A stretch of DNA of 64,000 nt, taken from positions 186,001-250,000 of the forward strand of contig CAWJJG010000001.1 of the NCBI GenBank assembly GCA_963843085.1. Reading direction: 5' to 3'. This DNA comes from DASUPK01 sp963843085. Lineage in GTDB: Bacteria; Actinomycetota; Thermoleophilia; Solirubrobacterales; 70-9. Position numbers and translations under genes: made by a program. The notes beneath the pieces are model-generated. The model did not search any database. It had not been told where the DNA came from and saw only the letters and a program-made list of their open reading frames with translations. Shown piece after piece: positions 48,723 through 57,623 of this stretch (position 1 is its first letter; the number at the start of each line of letters is the position of its first letter).

Positions 48723-50939
48723 CTAACGCGCAAGGACTCGGGACCGGAGCTGCTCCGAGATCTCGGCGGCCGGCAACGGGGGCGAGTAGTAGAAGCCCTG
48801 CCCCCAGAGACAGCCGATGTCGTCGAGCACGGTGACCTGCTGGGCCGACTCGATTCCCTCCGCGATCACCTCGATCTCGAGGCTGTGGGCCAGATTGACG
48901 ATCGCGCGGGCGAGCCTCGACTGGGAGCCCGAGCGCTCGACCTCGTCGACGAAGAACTTCGCCATCTTCAGCCAGTCGATCGGGAATCGCCGCAGGTACT
49001 GCAGCGAGGAGTAGCCCGTTCCGAAGTCGTCGACCGCCAGGCGGATGCCCTCGCGCTTCAGCGCGGCAAGCCGCTCGAGGTTGCTGGTGCTGACGTCCAT
49101 CAGGACGGTCTCGGTGATCTCGAGGGTGAGGCGGCTGGGATCCAGCCCGGTGTGGTCGAGGACCTCGGCCACCTCCCGGACGAGGCTCGCCTGTCGAAGC
49201 TGGGCGCTCGAGAGGTTGACGGTGAGGTGGAGCAGCCCGTGCTCGGCCTGCCAATCGACCATCCGCTCGCACGCCTCCCGGAGGACCCAGCGGCCCAGGG
49301 CGTGGATCTGGCCACTCTCCTCGGCGATCGGGATGAACTCCTGCGGGCCGATCAGCCCGCGCGTGGGATGCATCCAGCGCATCAGCGCCTCGACCCCGAC
49401 GATGCTGCCGGTCCCGAGCTCCACGATCGGCTGGTAGTGCAGGATGAACTCGTCGCGCTCCGCGGCGCCCCGCAGGTCGGTCTCGAGCTCCAGCCGCTGG
49501 GCCATCGCCTCGTGCATGTGGCTCTGGAAGAGCTCGTAGCGGCCCTTCCCCTGTCCCTTGGATTCGTACATGGCGAGATCCGCTCGCCGCAGCAGCTCCT
49601 CCGGCTCCTCGAGCCCGGCCGCCACGCCGATGCTCGCCGTGATGAAGATCTCGCGCCCGTGGATCTCGATCACCTTCTCGAGCACTTCGAGCGCTCGACG
49701 CGCCAGACGCGCCGCGTTGATCGGATCGCCGGCGTCCTCGATGAGGATGGCGAACTCATCGCCGCCGAAGCGGGCGACCGTATCCGTCGGCCCGACCACT
49801 GAGACCAGCCGCTGCGCGGCGATGATCAGCAGCTGATCGCCGGCGGCGTGCCCGAGGCTGTCGTTCACGGTCTTGAAGCCGTCCAGGTCTGCGAACACGA
49901 CGCCGACCGAGCCGCCGGAGCGAGCCGCTCTGGCTCTCGCCTGGGTGAGGCGATCGAGGAACAGGGCCCGGTTCGCCAGCCCGGTGAGCGGGTCGTGGAA
50001 TGCCTGATGAGCCGTCTCCTCCGCGGCCTTCGCGTCGTTCAGCGCCAGGCCGGCGTGCTCCGCGAAGGCGACGACGGCCTCTCGTTCCATCTCGCGGTAC
50101 CGGCGCCCGGGCCGGCGGGTTCCGAGCGAGAGGGCGCCCACCAGCTCGCCGCGCTGATAGATCGGCGCTGAGATCACCGAGCGGAGCCCGTCGACCGCCA
50201 TGTCAGGGATGTGCCGCGGATCGGAGCCGTAGTCCTCGACGACGATCGGCCTGCGCCCGGTGATCGCGTGGCCCGCGGTCCCCTGGTCGATCCGGGTTCG
50301 GCCGATCTGCGCGAGCAGCTCGTCCGAGAAGCCGACCGACGCGACTATCTCCAGCATCGACGGCTCATCCGGGTCGATCAGGCTGAGGTCGACGACCTCG
50401 TCCCCGAGAAGCTCGCTGGCGCCGGTGACGATCCCGCCGAAGACCTCCTCCAGGTCGTCGCGGCTCGCGATCGAGCGCTGCAGCGTGCTCAGGCGTTCCA
50501 GGAGGGTCTGCCGGTCACGGAGCTCGCCGATCAGCCTCACGCCCCGCAGCGACAGAGCGAGGACCCTTCCCATGCCGCTGAGCAGCCCCGTCTCCTCGGG
50601 AGTGAAGCCCTCGCGGCCGGCACGGGCGGTGAGCAGCGCCATCCCGTCGTCGCCGACCGGGCAGGAGATGCCGGTGCAGATACCGAGCTCGCCGAGCTCC
50701 CTCTCGAAGCTCGTCTGGGCGGCGGCCTCGACGAGGTCGTGCACCGGGGCGACACCTCCGAAGAAGCCGATCGAGGCCTCGATGTGACCGTCGCGGACCA
50801 GCGCCGCGATGTCTGAATCCATCGCTACGACGACGTGCTCGACGCCGCTGCGGAGGACCTCGCTCGCCTCCGTGAACGCCGAGACGGCGGACAGGAAGTC
50901 CGTCAGCTGCCGGGTGGTCCAGTGCTCGCCTCGCCCCAT
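48723..50939 (-). CDS. GAF-GGDEF-EAL protein: c-di-GMP synthase/phosphodiesterase
   Basis: 738 residues. Two GAF-like sensory regions come first (about 20-135 and 155-300). A GGDEF domain starts at AFHDPLTGLANRALFLDRL (about residue 312) with intact RFGGDEFAIL (about residue 390). An EAL domain follows (about 480-735) with GVEALMRWMHP, NLSSAQLR, LEITETVLM, DDFGTGYSSLQYLR and EGIE. The usual KIDxxFV appears as LKMAKFFVDEV: the lysine is kept but the following aspartate is replaced, so phosphodiesterase activity may be reduced. No membrane helix; a cytoplasmic sensor with unknown ligand. Confidence 0.93.
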   Translation of the reverse strand: MGRGEHWTTRQLTDFLSAVSAFTEASEVLRSGVEHVVVAMDSDIAALVRDGHIEASIGFFGGVAPVHDLVEAAAQTSFERELGELGICTGISCPVGDDGMALLTARAGREGFTPEETGLLSGMGRVLALSLRGVRLIGELRDRQTLLERLSTLQRSIASRDDLEEVFGGIVTGASELLGDEVVDLSLIDPDEPSMLEIVASVGFSDELLAQIGRTRIDQGTAGHAITGRRPIVVEDYGSDPRHIPDMAVDGLRSVISAPIYQRGELVGALSLGTRRPGRRYREMEREAVVAFAEHAGLALNDAKAAEETAHQAFHDPLTGLANRALFLDRLTQARARAARSGGSVGVVFADLDGFKTVNDSLGHAAGDQLLIIAAQRLVSVVGPTDTVARFGGDEFAILIEDAGDPINAARLARRALEVLEKVIEIHGREIFITASIGVAAGLEEPEELLRRADLAMYESKGQGKGRYELFQSHMHEAMAQRLELETDLRGAAERDEFILHYQPIVELGTGSIVGVEALMRWMHPTRGLIGPQEFIPIAEESGQIHALGRWVLREACERMVDWQAEHGLLHLTVNLSSAQLRQASLVREVAEVLDHTGLDPSRLTLEITETVLMDVSTSNLERLAALKREGIRLAVDDFGTGYSSLQYLRRFPIDWLKMAKFFVDEVERSGSQSRLARAIVNLAHSLEIEVIAEGIESAQQVTVLDDIGCLWGQGFYYSPPLPAAEISEQLRSRVLAR

Positions 50940-50978
50940 CTACATACCCACCCCCAAGCGGGTCTGCAGATTCTAGGT

Positions 50979-53900
50979 TCAGGCGGCGCGGGCCGCGGCA
51001 CCGAACAGTGCATCGAGCTCGGCGTCGAGCCCGGCGGAGCGCCGGACGCAGTATCCACGGCCGAACCTGAGCTCCCTCGGCCCCTCCCGCATCTTCATGA
51101 CGAGGACGACCTCCGAGTTGCCGGGGAAGTGCCCGAGGATGACCTTCAGCTCCTCGATCAGCGAGGCGCCGAAGGCCCCCGCGTCGATGTTGATCCGCAG
51201 CGGTCCCGTGTCCCGGGCCGCTCTCGCCCGCGCCACCTCGTCCTCGGTGGGCTCGAAGAGCTCCACCTCCTGCGCGACGAGCTTCGTCTCGCCGCGGCCC
51301 TTGTGGTCGAGCCTGCCGCGGACGATGAGGATCGCATCGGCGGCGAGGAACTCCTGGGAGGCCTCGTAGGCCTTGCCCATCACCAGGATCTCGATCTGGC
51401 CCTCGACGTCGTCGAGCGTTGCGAACGCCATTTTCGAGCCGTTCTTGGAGGTGTGCCGCTTGAACTCGGTGACGATGCCGCCGACCGTGACCCAGGAGCC
51501 ATCCTGCTTGTCGGCGAGGCTCGAGAGCGCGCAGTCGACCCGCTGGCGGAGCGCGTCCTTGACCTCCGCGAGTGGGTGTGAGGAGAGAAAGGTGCCGAGC
51601 GTCTCCTTCTCGAGGCGGAGCAGCTCGTTCTGCTCGAACTCCTCAGCTCGGATGGGCGCGTGGTGCTGTCGCGTCGGGCCCGTCTCCTCCACCCCGCCGC
51701 CGAGGTCGAAGATCGAGGACTGCCCGAGGCGGGAGTCCTCCTGGGCCTTCTGGCCGAAGGCGGTGGCCGCCGGCAGCGCCTCGAGCATGCCTTTACGCGA
51801 CGCGCCGGTGGAGTCGAGGGCTCCGCACTTCACCAGGCACTCGACGGCGCGCTTGTTGACGGCGCGCGTGTCGACCCGCTCGCAGAAATCCCACAGCGAG
51901 GTGAAGTTCCCGCCGCTCGAACGTGCGTCGAGGATCGCCTGGACCGCGATGTGGCCGACGTTCTTCACGGCGTCGAGCCCGAAGCGGATGCAGTTGCCGG
52001 AGACGACGAAGCCGTGGTCGGAGTTGTTCACGTCGGGCGGCAGCACCTCGATGTCCATCTCCGCGCAGCGGTTGACGAAGAACGGGACCTTGTCCTTGGT
52101 CGACATCACGGTCGAGATCAGGGCCGCCATGTACTCGGCCGGATAGTTGGCCCGCAGCCAGGCGGTCCGGTAGGAGATCAGCGCGTAACAGGCGGCGTGG
52201 GAGCGGTTGAAGGAGTAGTCGGCCGCGGCCTCCATCAGGGACCAGAGGTCCTTGGCGACGCGCGGGTCGGTCTTGGACGCGGCCATCCCCTCGAGGAACT
52301 TCTCCTTCATCGTCGCCATCAGGTCGCGCTTCTTCTTGCCCACCGCCTTGCGGAGGTCATCCGCCTCCGCGGGGCTGAAGCCGGCCATCTGCTTCGCGAT
52401 CTCCATGAGCTGCTCCTGGTAGATCACGCAGCCGTAGGTGGTCTCGGTGATCGGCCGCAGGCGCGGGTCGGCGTAGCGGACCGAGTCCGGTTTGCGCTTG
52501 CCCTTGGCGTAGTCGGGGATGAAGCGCATCGCCCCCGGCCGGTAGAGCGCGCCGATCGCGACGAGGTCCTGGAACTCCGTCGGCTCGATCACCTTGAGCG
52601 CATCGCGCATCCCATCCGACTCGAACTGGAAGACCCCGACCGAGTCGCCCCGCGCGAGCATCGCGTAGGTCTTCGGATCATCGAGCGGGATGTTCTTGAT
52701 GTCGACCTGCTCGCCGCGCGAGCGATCGATGATCGCCACGGCGTCCTCGATCACATCGAGGTTGCGCAGGCCGAGGAAGTCCATCTTCAGCAGCCCGATC
52801 TCCTCGATCGGGCCCATCGAGTACTGCGTGACCGTCTTGTAGGCCCGCTCGGCCTTCCCGCTCCCGTTGCCGTTTCCGTTGCCGGCTGCGCCCCGGTCCT
52901 CGGCGAGCTGCAGCGGGACGATCTCCTGCAGCGGGCGGTCCGCGATCACGACCGCCGCGGCGTGGATCGAGTGGTTCCGGACGATCCCCTCCAGGCCCTG
53001 CGCGGTGTCGATGATCTTCTGGGCGTCGGGGTCGGAGTCGTAGGTGCGCTTCAGCTCCTCGCCCGGCTTCAGGCATTCCTCGAAGCTCGGGCTCCGGCCC
53101 ATGATCGGCTCGGGGATCTGCTTGGCGAGCCGGTCGCCGGTCCCGTAGTCGTAGCCGAGCACCCGCGCGGCATCGCGGGTGGCGGCGCGCGGGGCCATCT
53201 TGCCGAAGGTGATGATCTGAGCGACACACTCGCGCCCGTACTTGTCGGCGACGTAGCGGATCACGCGTTCGCGCCCGCGGACCGAGAAGTCGATGTCGAT
53301 GTCCGGCATGGACTTGCGGCCGGGATTGAGGAACCGCTCGAACAGCAGGTTGTTCGCCAGCGGGTCGAGGTCGGTGATCTCGAGCGCGTACGCGACGATC
53401 GAGCCGGCCGCCGAGCCGCGCCCCGGGCCCACCGCGACGCCCTCGTTCTTGGCGTAGTGGACGAAGTCCCAGACGATCAGGAAGTAGGACTGGAAGCCCA
53501 TCTCGTCGATCACGCCGAGCTCGAACTCGAGGCGCTCCATCGCGTCGGCCGGGATCGGGTCGCCGTAGCGCTTGCGGAGGCCCTCGATCGCCAGGTTGCG
53601 AAGCATCTCCCCCGGCTCGGTGCCGTCCGGGGTCGGGAAGCGCGGCAGCAGCAGCTCGCCGAGCTGCATCTCGATCTCGCAGCGCTCGGCGATCTCGAGG
53701 GTGCTCGCCACCGACTCGGGCATATCCGAGAAGGACTCGGTCATCTCGTCGGAGCTCTTCAAATAGAACTCGTTGGTGTCGAAGCGGAGCTTCGGCTGCT
53801 CGATCGTCGACTTGGTCTGCACGCAGAGCAGCGCGGCGTGGCTGTCGTAGTCCTCGCGGCGGAGATAGTGCACGTCGGCCGTGGCGACCAGCGGGCGGCC

Positions 53901-54494
53901 GAGCTCGCGCGCGACCTTGACGATTCCCTCGTTCGCCTTCTCCTGCTCGGGAACGCCGTTGCGCTGGACCTCGAAGTAGACCTGGTCGGGCCCGAAGGCG
54001 TTGACGAGGTCGTCGACGTGAGCCATGGCGTCGTCGGGGCGGTCCTCGACGAGACGGCGGCAGAAGCGCGACTGCAGACAGCCGGTCAGCGCGATGACCC
54101 CCTCCGAGTGGGCGGAGAGGAGCTCGAGGTCGACGTTCGCCTTGCCGCGGGAGAAGCCCTCGAGGAAGCCGGCCGAGGTGAGCTTCACCAGATTGCGGAA
54201 GCCCGCCTGGTTGGAGGCCAGCAGGGTGAGGTGGTTGCGCTCGTAGCGCGCCGCCTGCGGCGTCAGCTTGCGGTCGTCTACGAAGTAGGCCTCGAGGCCG
54301 ATGATCGGCTTGATCCCGGCCGCCACACACGCCTTGTAGTGCTCGACCGACCCGTTCATCACCCCGTGGTCGGTCAGCCCCAGCGCCGGCATGTCGAGCT
54401 CCGCCGCGCGCGAGGCCAGCTTGTCGATCTTGCAGGCCCCGTCGAGCAGCGAATACTCGCTGTGGACGTGCAGATGGACCGCTCCGGGGCTCAC
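50979..54494 (-). CDS. dnaE: DNA polymerase III alpha subunit
   Basis: The replicative polymerase (1171 residues from GTG 54494). The N-terminal PHP domain opens VHLHVHSEYSLLDGACKIDK. The catalytic palm has GPGRGSAAGSIVAYAL and PDIDIDFSVRGRERVI (around residue 400), with the third aspartate further on. A flexible GNGNGNGSGK insert (about residue 540) is unusual. The C-terminal part has helix-hairpin-helix and an OB fold (VTVGGIVTEFKRHTSKNGSK). The GTG is chosen because the residues before it lack family character. Confidence 0.96.
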   Translation of the reverse strand: MSPGAVHLHVHSEYSLLDGACKIDKLASRAAELDMPALGLTDHGVMNGSVEHYKACVAAGIKPIIGLEAYFVDDRKLTPQAARYERNHLTLLASNQAGFRNLVKLTSAGFLEGFSRGKANVDLELLSAHSEGVIALTGCLQSRFCRRLVEDRPDDAMAHVDDLVNAFGPDQVYFEVQRNGVPEQEKANEGIVKVARELGRPLVATADVHYLRREDYDSHAALLCVQTKSTIEQPKLRFDTNEFYLKSSDEMTESFSDMPESVASTLEIAERCEIEMQLGELLLPRFPTPDGTEPGEMLRNLAIEGLRKRYGDPIPADAMERLEFELGVIDEMGFQSYFLIVWDFVHYAKNEGVAVGPGRGSAAGSIVAYALEITDLDPLANNLLFERFLNPGRKSMPDIDIDFSVRGRERVIRYVADKYGRECVAQIITFGKMAPRAATRDAARVLGYDYGTGDRLAKQIPEPIMGRSPSFEECLKPGEELKRTYDSDPDAQKIIDTAQGLEGIVRNHSIHAAAVVIADRPLQEIVPLQLAEDRGAAGNGNGNGSGKAERAYKTVTQYSMGPIEEIGLLKMDFLGLRNLDVIEDAVAIIDRSRGEQVDIKNIPLDDPKTYAMLARGDSVGVFQFESDGMRDALKVIEPTEFQDLVAIGALYRPGAMRFIPDYAKGKRKPDSVRYADPRLRPITETTYGCVIYQEQLMEIAKQMAGFSPAEADDLRKAVGKKKRDLMATMKEKFLEGMAASKTDPRVAKDLWSLMEAAADYSFNRSHAACYALISYRTAWLRANYPAEYMAALISTVMSTKDKVPFFVNRCAEMDIEVLPPDVNNSDHGFVVSGNCIRFGLDAVKNVGHIAVQAILDARSSGGNFTSLWDFCERVDTRAVNKRAVECLVKCGALDSTGASRKGMLEALPAATAFGQKAQEDSRLGQSSIFDLGGGVEETGPTRQHHAPIRAEEFEQNELLRLEKETLGTFLSSHPLAEVKDALRQRVDCALSSLADKQDGSWVTVGGIVTEFKRHTSKNGSKMAFATLDDVEGQIEILVMGKAYEASQEFLAADAILIVRGRLDHKGRGETKLVAQEVELFEPTEDEVARARAARDTGPLRINIDAGAFGASLIEELKVILGHFPGNSEVVLVMKMREGPRELRFGRGYCVRRSAGLDAELDALFGAAARAA

Positions 54495-54587
54495 CCGTCG
54501 ATCATGCCTGGGGGTGCGGACAGAGTCGATACGAACAACGCATCGAAGAAGCACCATTCCCGCACTCCCCGGACGAAATCTCGGCCC

Positions 54588-54627
54588 TTGGCGAGTTAGG
54601 GACCGACGGGGGTCCGTAACTCGCCAA
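54588..54627. repeat. Long imperfect palindrome between dnaE and the SixA-like gene
   Basis: TTGGCGAGTTA (54588-54598) and its complement TAACTCGCCAA (54617-54627) flank GGACC/GGTCC around a GACGGG loop, with one G-G mismatch: 16 paired positions per arm. It lies in the 170-bp divergent region, 25 bp before the -10 of the SixA-like gene, and has no U tract. It may be an operator or a structured element in a dnaE leader. Confidence 0.8.
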
Positions 54628-54651
54628 CGACGGTGGATACGACCCTCGCGA

Positions 54652-54657
54652 TACGTT
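54652..54657 (+). promoter_or_regulatory. -10 element TACGTT of the SixA-like gene (leaderless)
   Basis: TACGTT ends 7 nt before the GTG at 54665. Confidence 0.45.
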
Positions 54658-54664
54658 CCTCGAA

Positions 54665-55099
54665 GTGATCTGGATCCTGAGGCACGGGGAGGCGGAGGCC
54701 GGCGATGGCAAGCCCGACGCCGACCGCGACCTGACCGAGAAGGGCGAGCAGCAGTCGGTCAACGCGGGCCGGGCGATGAAGAAGCTGGGCGTCGAGATCG
54801 ACGCCTGCCTGACCAGCCCGAAGGTCCGAGCCCACCGAACCGCCACCCTTGCCTGCCAGGTGTTGGGTGTGGACGTCGAAATCGACCAGCGCCTGAGAGG
54901 CGGCGACTTCGACCCTCTCGAACTCGCCGCCGGCCGCGGCGAGCTGATGCTGGTCGGCCACGAGCCCGACTGCTCGCAGGCCGTCGCCCTGGCCACCGGC
55001 TCACGGGTGAAGATGAAGAAGGGTGGCCTCGCCGGCTTCGACGACCACATCCTGCACGTCCTGATGCGGCCCAAGGAGCTGCGGCGAATCGCCGAGTAG
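54665..55099 (+). CDS. Histidine phosphatase family protein (SixA-like)
   Basis: 144 residues with the phosphoglycerate-mutase fold of the short SixA branch: catalytic LRHGEAEAGDGKPDADRDLT at the N-terminus (RHG at residues 6-8), CLTSPKVRAHRTATL in the middle (second Arg) and the second His in LMLVGHEPDCSQ (about residue 98). SixA-type enzymes remove phosphate from histidine in phosphotransfer proteins, but small members may act on other substrates. It is 37 bp upstream of the encapsulin operon on the same strand. Confidence 0.9.
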   Translation: MIWILRHGEAEAGDGKPDADRDLTEKGEQQSVNAGRAMKKLGVEIDACLTSPKVRAHRTATLACQVLGVDVEIDQRLRGGDFDPLELAAGRGELMLVGHEPDCSQAVALATGSRVKMKKGGLAGFDDHILHVLMRPKELRRIAE

Positions 55100-55136
55100 A
55101 GGCTTGAGAACCGCCTCTGCGTGAAAGGATGCGTCC

Positions 55137-55529
55137 GTGGGATTCGACCAGTACCACGAGCCGCCCGGGGAGCTCCCGGCCGAGACGAGGACCTTCGCCC
55201 GCCTCTGCGCCTCGGTGACCGAGGAGGCCGAGGCGATCGGCTGGTACGAGCAGCGCCTCGCCGTCGAGCCCGACCCCGAGGCCCGCGCGATCATGAGAGA
55301 CGCTCAGGGCGAGGAGTTCAAGCACTTCGCGATGGACCTCGAGTTCCTCCTGCGCAGAACGCCCCTCTGGCGCGAGATCGCCCAGGGGATCCTCTTCACC
55401 GACGGCGACATCGTCGAGCACGGCGAGGAGGCCGAGGAGGGCGCCGTCGAGGACGAGGCATCGAAGGGCGCGCCTCTGGTCGGCAGCGAGTCGCTCGGCA
55501 TCGGCAGTCTCAGGGGGAACAACCGGTGA
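55137..55529 (+). CDS. Encapsulated ferritin-like protein (EncFtn), encapsulin cargo
   Basis: 130 residues. The first helix has TEEAEAIGWYEQRLAVEPDP (about residues 28-47) and the second RDAQGEEFKHFAMDLEFLLR (about 53-72): the Glu and His ligands of the half-ferritin fold that dimerises to form an iron ferroxidase site. An ILFTDGDIVEHGEEAEE stretch follows, then an Ala/Glu linker, and the C-terminus SLGIGSLRGNN is a typical encapsulin cargo-loading peptide. The start is GTG with AAAGGA upstream. The stop overlaps the shell gene (GTGA). It would load iron into the shell. Confidence 0.92.
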   Translation: MGFDQYHEPPGELPAETRTFARLCASVTEEAEAIGWYEQRLAVEPDPEARAIMRDAQGEEFKHFAMDLEFLLRRTPLWREIAQGILFTDGDIVEHGEEAEEGAVEDEASKGAPLVGSESLGIGSLRGNNR

Positions 55530-56329
55530 GCCACCTCCTCCGCGGCACGGCCCCGATCACCGAGAACGGCTGGCGCGAGCTGGACGACGAGGCCCGAGAG
55601 CGCCTCGCCCCGGCCCTCGCCTCGCGCAAGCTCGTGGACTTCGACGGGCCCCACGGCTGGGAGCACTCGGCCACCAACCTCGGCCGCTCCGAGGACCGCT
55701 CCGACGTCCCGGGCGACGGCGTGACCGGCCGCCAGCGGCGCGTGCTCGGCCTCGTCGAGCTGCGCGCCCCGTTCACCGTCTCCCGCACCGAGCTCGACGA
55801 CCTCGAGCGCGGCGCCGAGGACATCGACCTCGACACGCTGGATCAGGCCGCCCGGCGCATCGCCGCCACGGAGAACTCGGTCGTCTTCCACGGCTGGAGT
55901 GCGGCCGGCATCACCGGCGTGATCGAGGGCTCGCCCAACGAGCGGATCGCCCTGGGCGAGGACTGCGAGCGCTACCCCCGGCACATCGCCAAGGCCGTGG
56001 ATGACCTGCGCGCCGCGGGCATCGGCGGACCCTACGGCCTCGCCCTCAGCCCCGAGGCGCACACCCGCGTCCTCGAAACCGGCGAGCACGGCGGCTATCC
56101 CCTCATGCAGCACCTCGGCGAGGTTCTCGGCGGGCCGATCGTCTGGGCCCCAGCCGTGCAGGGCGGCGCGGTCCTCAGCCTCCGTGGAGGGGACTTCCTC
56201 TTCGAGTCAGGCCAGGATCTCTCGATCGGCTACCTGAACCACGATGCCGAGTCGGTCGAGCTCTACCTCGAAGAGAGCTTCAGCTTCCGGGCGGTGACGC
56301 CGGAGGCGGCGGTCGGCCTCGACCCCTAG
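55526..56329 (+). CDS. Encapsulin nanocompartment shell protein (family 1)
   Basis: 267 residues with the HK97-like capsid fold of encapsulins: an N-terminal helix in ITENGWRELDDEARERLAPA, FDGPHGWEHSATNLGR, and the P-domain with IDLDTLDQAARRIAATENSV and VFHGWSAAGITGVIEGSPN. The C-terminal part has DLSIGYLNHDAESVELYLEE, matching the linocin/encapsulin family end. It self-assembles into an icosahedral shell that encloses the cargo made by the upstream gene. The GTG start overlaps the cargo stop, so the two are coupled. Tail to tail with the Rpf-like gene (4-bp overlap). Confidence 0.95.
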   Translation: MSHLLRGTAPITENGWRELDDEARERLAPALASRKLVDFDGPHGWEHSATNLGRSEDRSDVPGDGVTGRQRRVLGLVELRAPFTVSRTELDDLERGAEDIDLDTLDQAARRIAATENSVVFHGWSAAGITGVIEGSPNERIALGEDCERYPRHIAKAVDDLRAAGIGGPYGLALSPEAHTRVLETGEHGGYPLMQHLGEVLGGPIVWAPAVQGGAVLSLRGGDFLFESGQDLSIGYLNHDAESVELYLEESFSFRAVTPEAAVGLDP

Positions 56330-57372
56330 GCGCAGGACCAGGCGCTCGGCCCGGAGTCGCGCCAGATCTCGGCGGCGATCCGGTCCTGCTCGGCCTTGGG
56401 CGCGTCCTGCGGCGCGCCGTGGCCCCCGTAGGCGGCCCAGGTCGAGGGAAGGATCTGGTAGGCGCCGCCCGCTCCGCTCGAGGGGTTGAGCGCGTGGTAG
56501 TTGCCGCCCGACTCACACATGACGATGTAGGTCGGGATCGAGTACGGGCCACCCAGATAGGCGGGGCTACCGGTGCTCGAGCCGGAACCCGAGGACGCCT
56601 GCTGATCGGCCTTCTGCTGCTCGAGCTGCGCGACCTGAGCCTGCGCGTCCGAGAGCGAGGACTGCGTCCCCGAGCGCGCCTGTGCCATCGCGGCGGCGCT
56701 CTGGTCGGCGGCCTGCTGGCTCGCGACGAAGCTCTGCCTGGTGGAGGTGAGCTGCTGCGCCTCGGCGTCGGACTGCTGCTTCAGGTCCGCCACCTGGTGC
56801 GTGTGGCCCGCCATCTGGTCGCGCAGGGTCGCAACGCGGTCGGCGACCCGCATGTCGGCGTTGTGCAGCGCCTGCAGGTAGTCGGCGCGGGTGGAGAGGT
56901 CGTCGAAGCCGTTCGAGTTGAGCAGGACGGTGACGTAGTCGGGCGCGTCGCTCTCGTAGATGTCGATCAGGCGCCGGTCGAGCACCTTGACGGAGCCGGC
57001 GTAGCGGCCGCGCAGGGCAACGAGCTGCTGCTGCGCCGCGTCGAGCTGCTTCGCGAGCTGCTCCGAGCGAGCCTCCGTGTCCTGGACCTGGGCGTTCAGC
57101 TCCATCGCCCGCGCGCCGGCCTGATGCGCCTGCGTGGTCAGGGAGGCGATCTGCGCCGTCTGCGAGTCCACCTTGTGGGAGAGCTGGCCGGCGTCCGAGC
57201 GCGCCGCGTCGATCTTGTCCTTGAGCGATGGATCCCTGGCGCCGGCGAAGCCGACCCCCGCCGCCGCGACGACGACCAGCGCGATTCCCGCCCCCAGCGT
57301 CATCCGGCGTCGCCTGAATGGCCGGCGAGGCCGGGTGGCTGCACTGCGGGCGTATGTGGTCGCTGCTTCCAT
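56326..57372 (-). CDS. Secreted coiled-coil protein with Rpf/transglycosylase-like C-terminal domain
   Basis: 348 residues: a basic N-terminus with RRPFRRRRM, a membrane or signal segment (about residues 25-45), then a long coiled coil (about 55-245, with repeated Gln/Ala heptads and TQAHQAGARAMELNAQVQDT) like the FtsX/NlpC-associated hydrolases. After a Gly/Ser linker comes a small lysozyme-like domain with VMCESGGNYHALNPSSGAGG (catalytic Glu at about residue 285), YQILPSTWAAYGG and IWRDSGPSAWSC. It resembles resuscitation-promoting factor domains and should cut peptidoglycan. A c-di-AMP riboswitch lies directly upstream. Confidence 0.88.
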   Translation of the reverse strand: MEAATTYARSAATRPRRPFRRRRMTLGAGIALVVVAAAGVGFAGARDPSLKDKIDAARSDAGQLSHKVDSQTAQIASLTTQAHQAGARAMELNAQVQDTEARSEQLAKQLDAAQQQLVALRGRYAGSVKVLDRRLIDIYESDAPDYVTVLLNSNGFDDLSTRADYLQALHNADMRVADRVATLRDQMAGHTHQVADLKQQSDAEAQQLTSTRQSFVASQQAADQSAAAMAQARSGTQSSLSDAQAQVAQLEQQKADQQASSGSGSSTGSPAYLGGPYSIPTYIVMCESGGNYHALNPSSGAGGAYQILPSTWAAYGGHGAPQDAPKAEQDRIAAEIWRDSGPSAWSCA

Positions 57373-57379
57373 CTCCTTG

Positions 57380-57530
57380 GATGCCTGCGGGGTTAGCTGA
57401 CGGGCTCACGCGGAAAGGAGTCGCGTTACGCCGGAGCTGCTGCCGGCGATTCGCCCCAACAACCTGGGTTCCCCGCTCCCTCGATCTGGCTGAGGGACTC
57501 GGCTCTGAACGAGCCAGGAACGGTAGCGAA
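57380..57530 (-). ncRNA. c-di-AMP riboswitch (ydaO/yuaA type)
   Basis: On the minus strand the leader carries the conserved ydaO blocks in order: GGGAGCGGGGAACCCAGG, TTGGGGCGAATC, a variable GC stem (GCCGG..CCGGC), and finally CCCGTCAGCTAACCCCGC (ending near 57386), then the Shine-Dalgarno and ATG at 57372. In Actinobacteria this riboswitch commonly sits before rpf and NlpC/P60 cell-wall genes and usually turns them off when c-di-AMP is high. The outer boundary is approximate. Confidence 0.9.
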
Positions 57531-57623
57531 CGCTCTCACAGGGGCGTCGCGCTTGCCGCGCCCGGATCGCGGGCACTCCCTGCTGCAAGGATTCCTGCAG
57601 CTCAGGCGTGAGATGGGCCTGAT

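Noticed and set aside
51660..54599. A 979-codon open frame on the plus strand opposite dnaE
   Set aside because: It is the antisense shadow of dnaE in GC-rich DNA; the product has no family features and is rich in Arg, Leu, Val and Asp in the usual shadow pattern.
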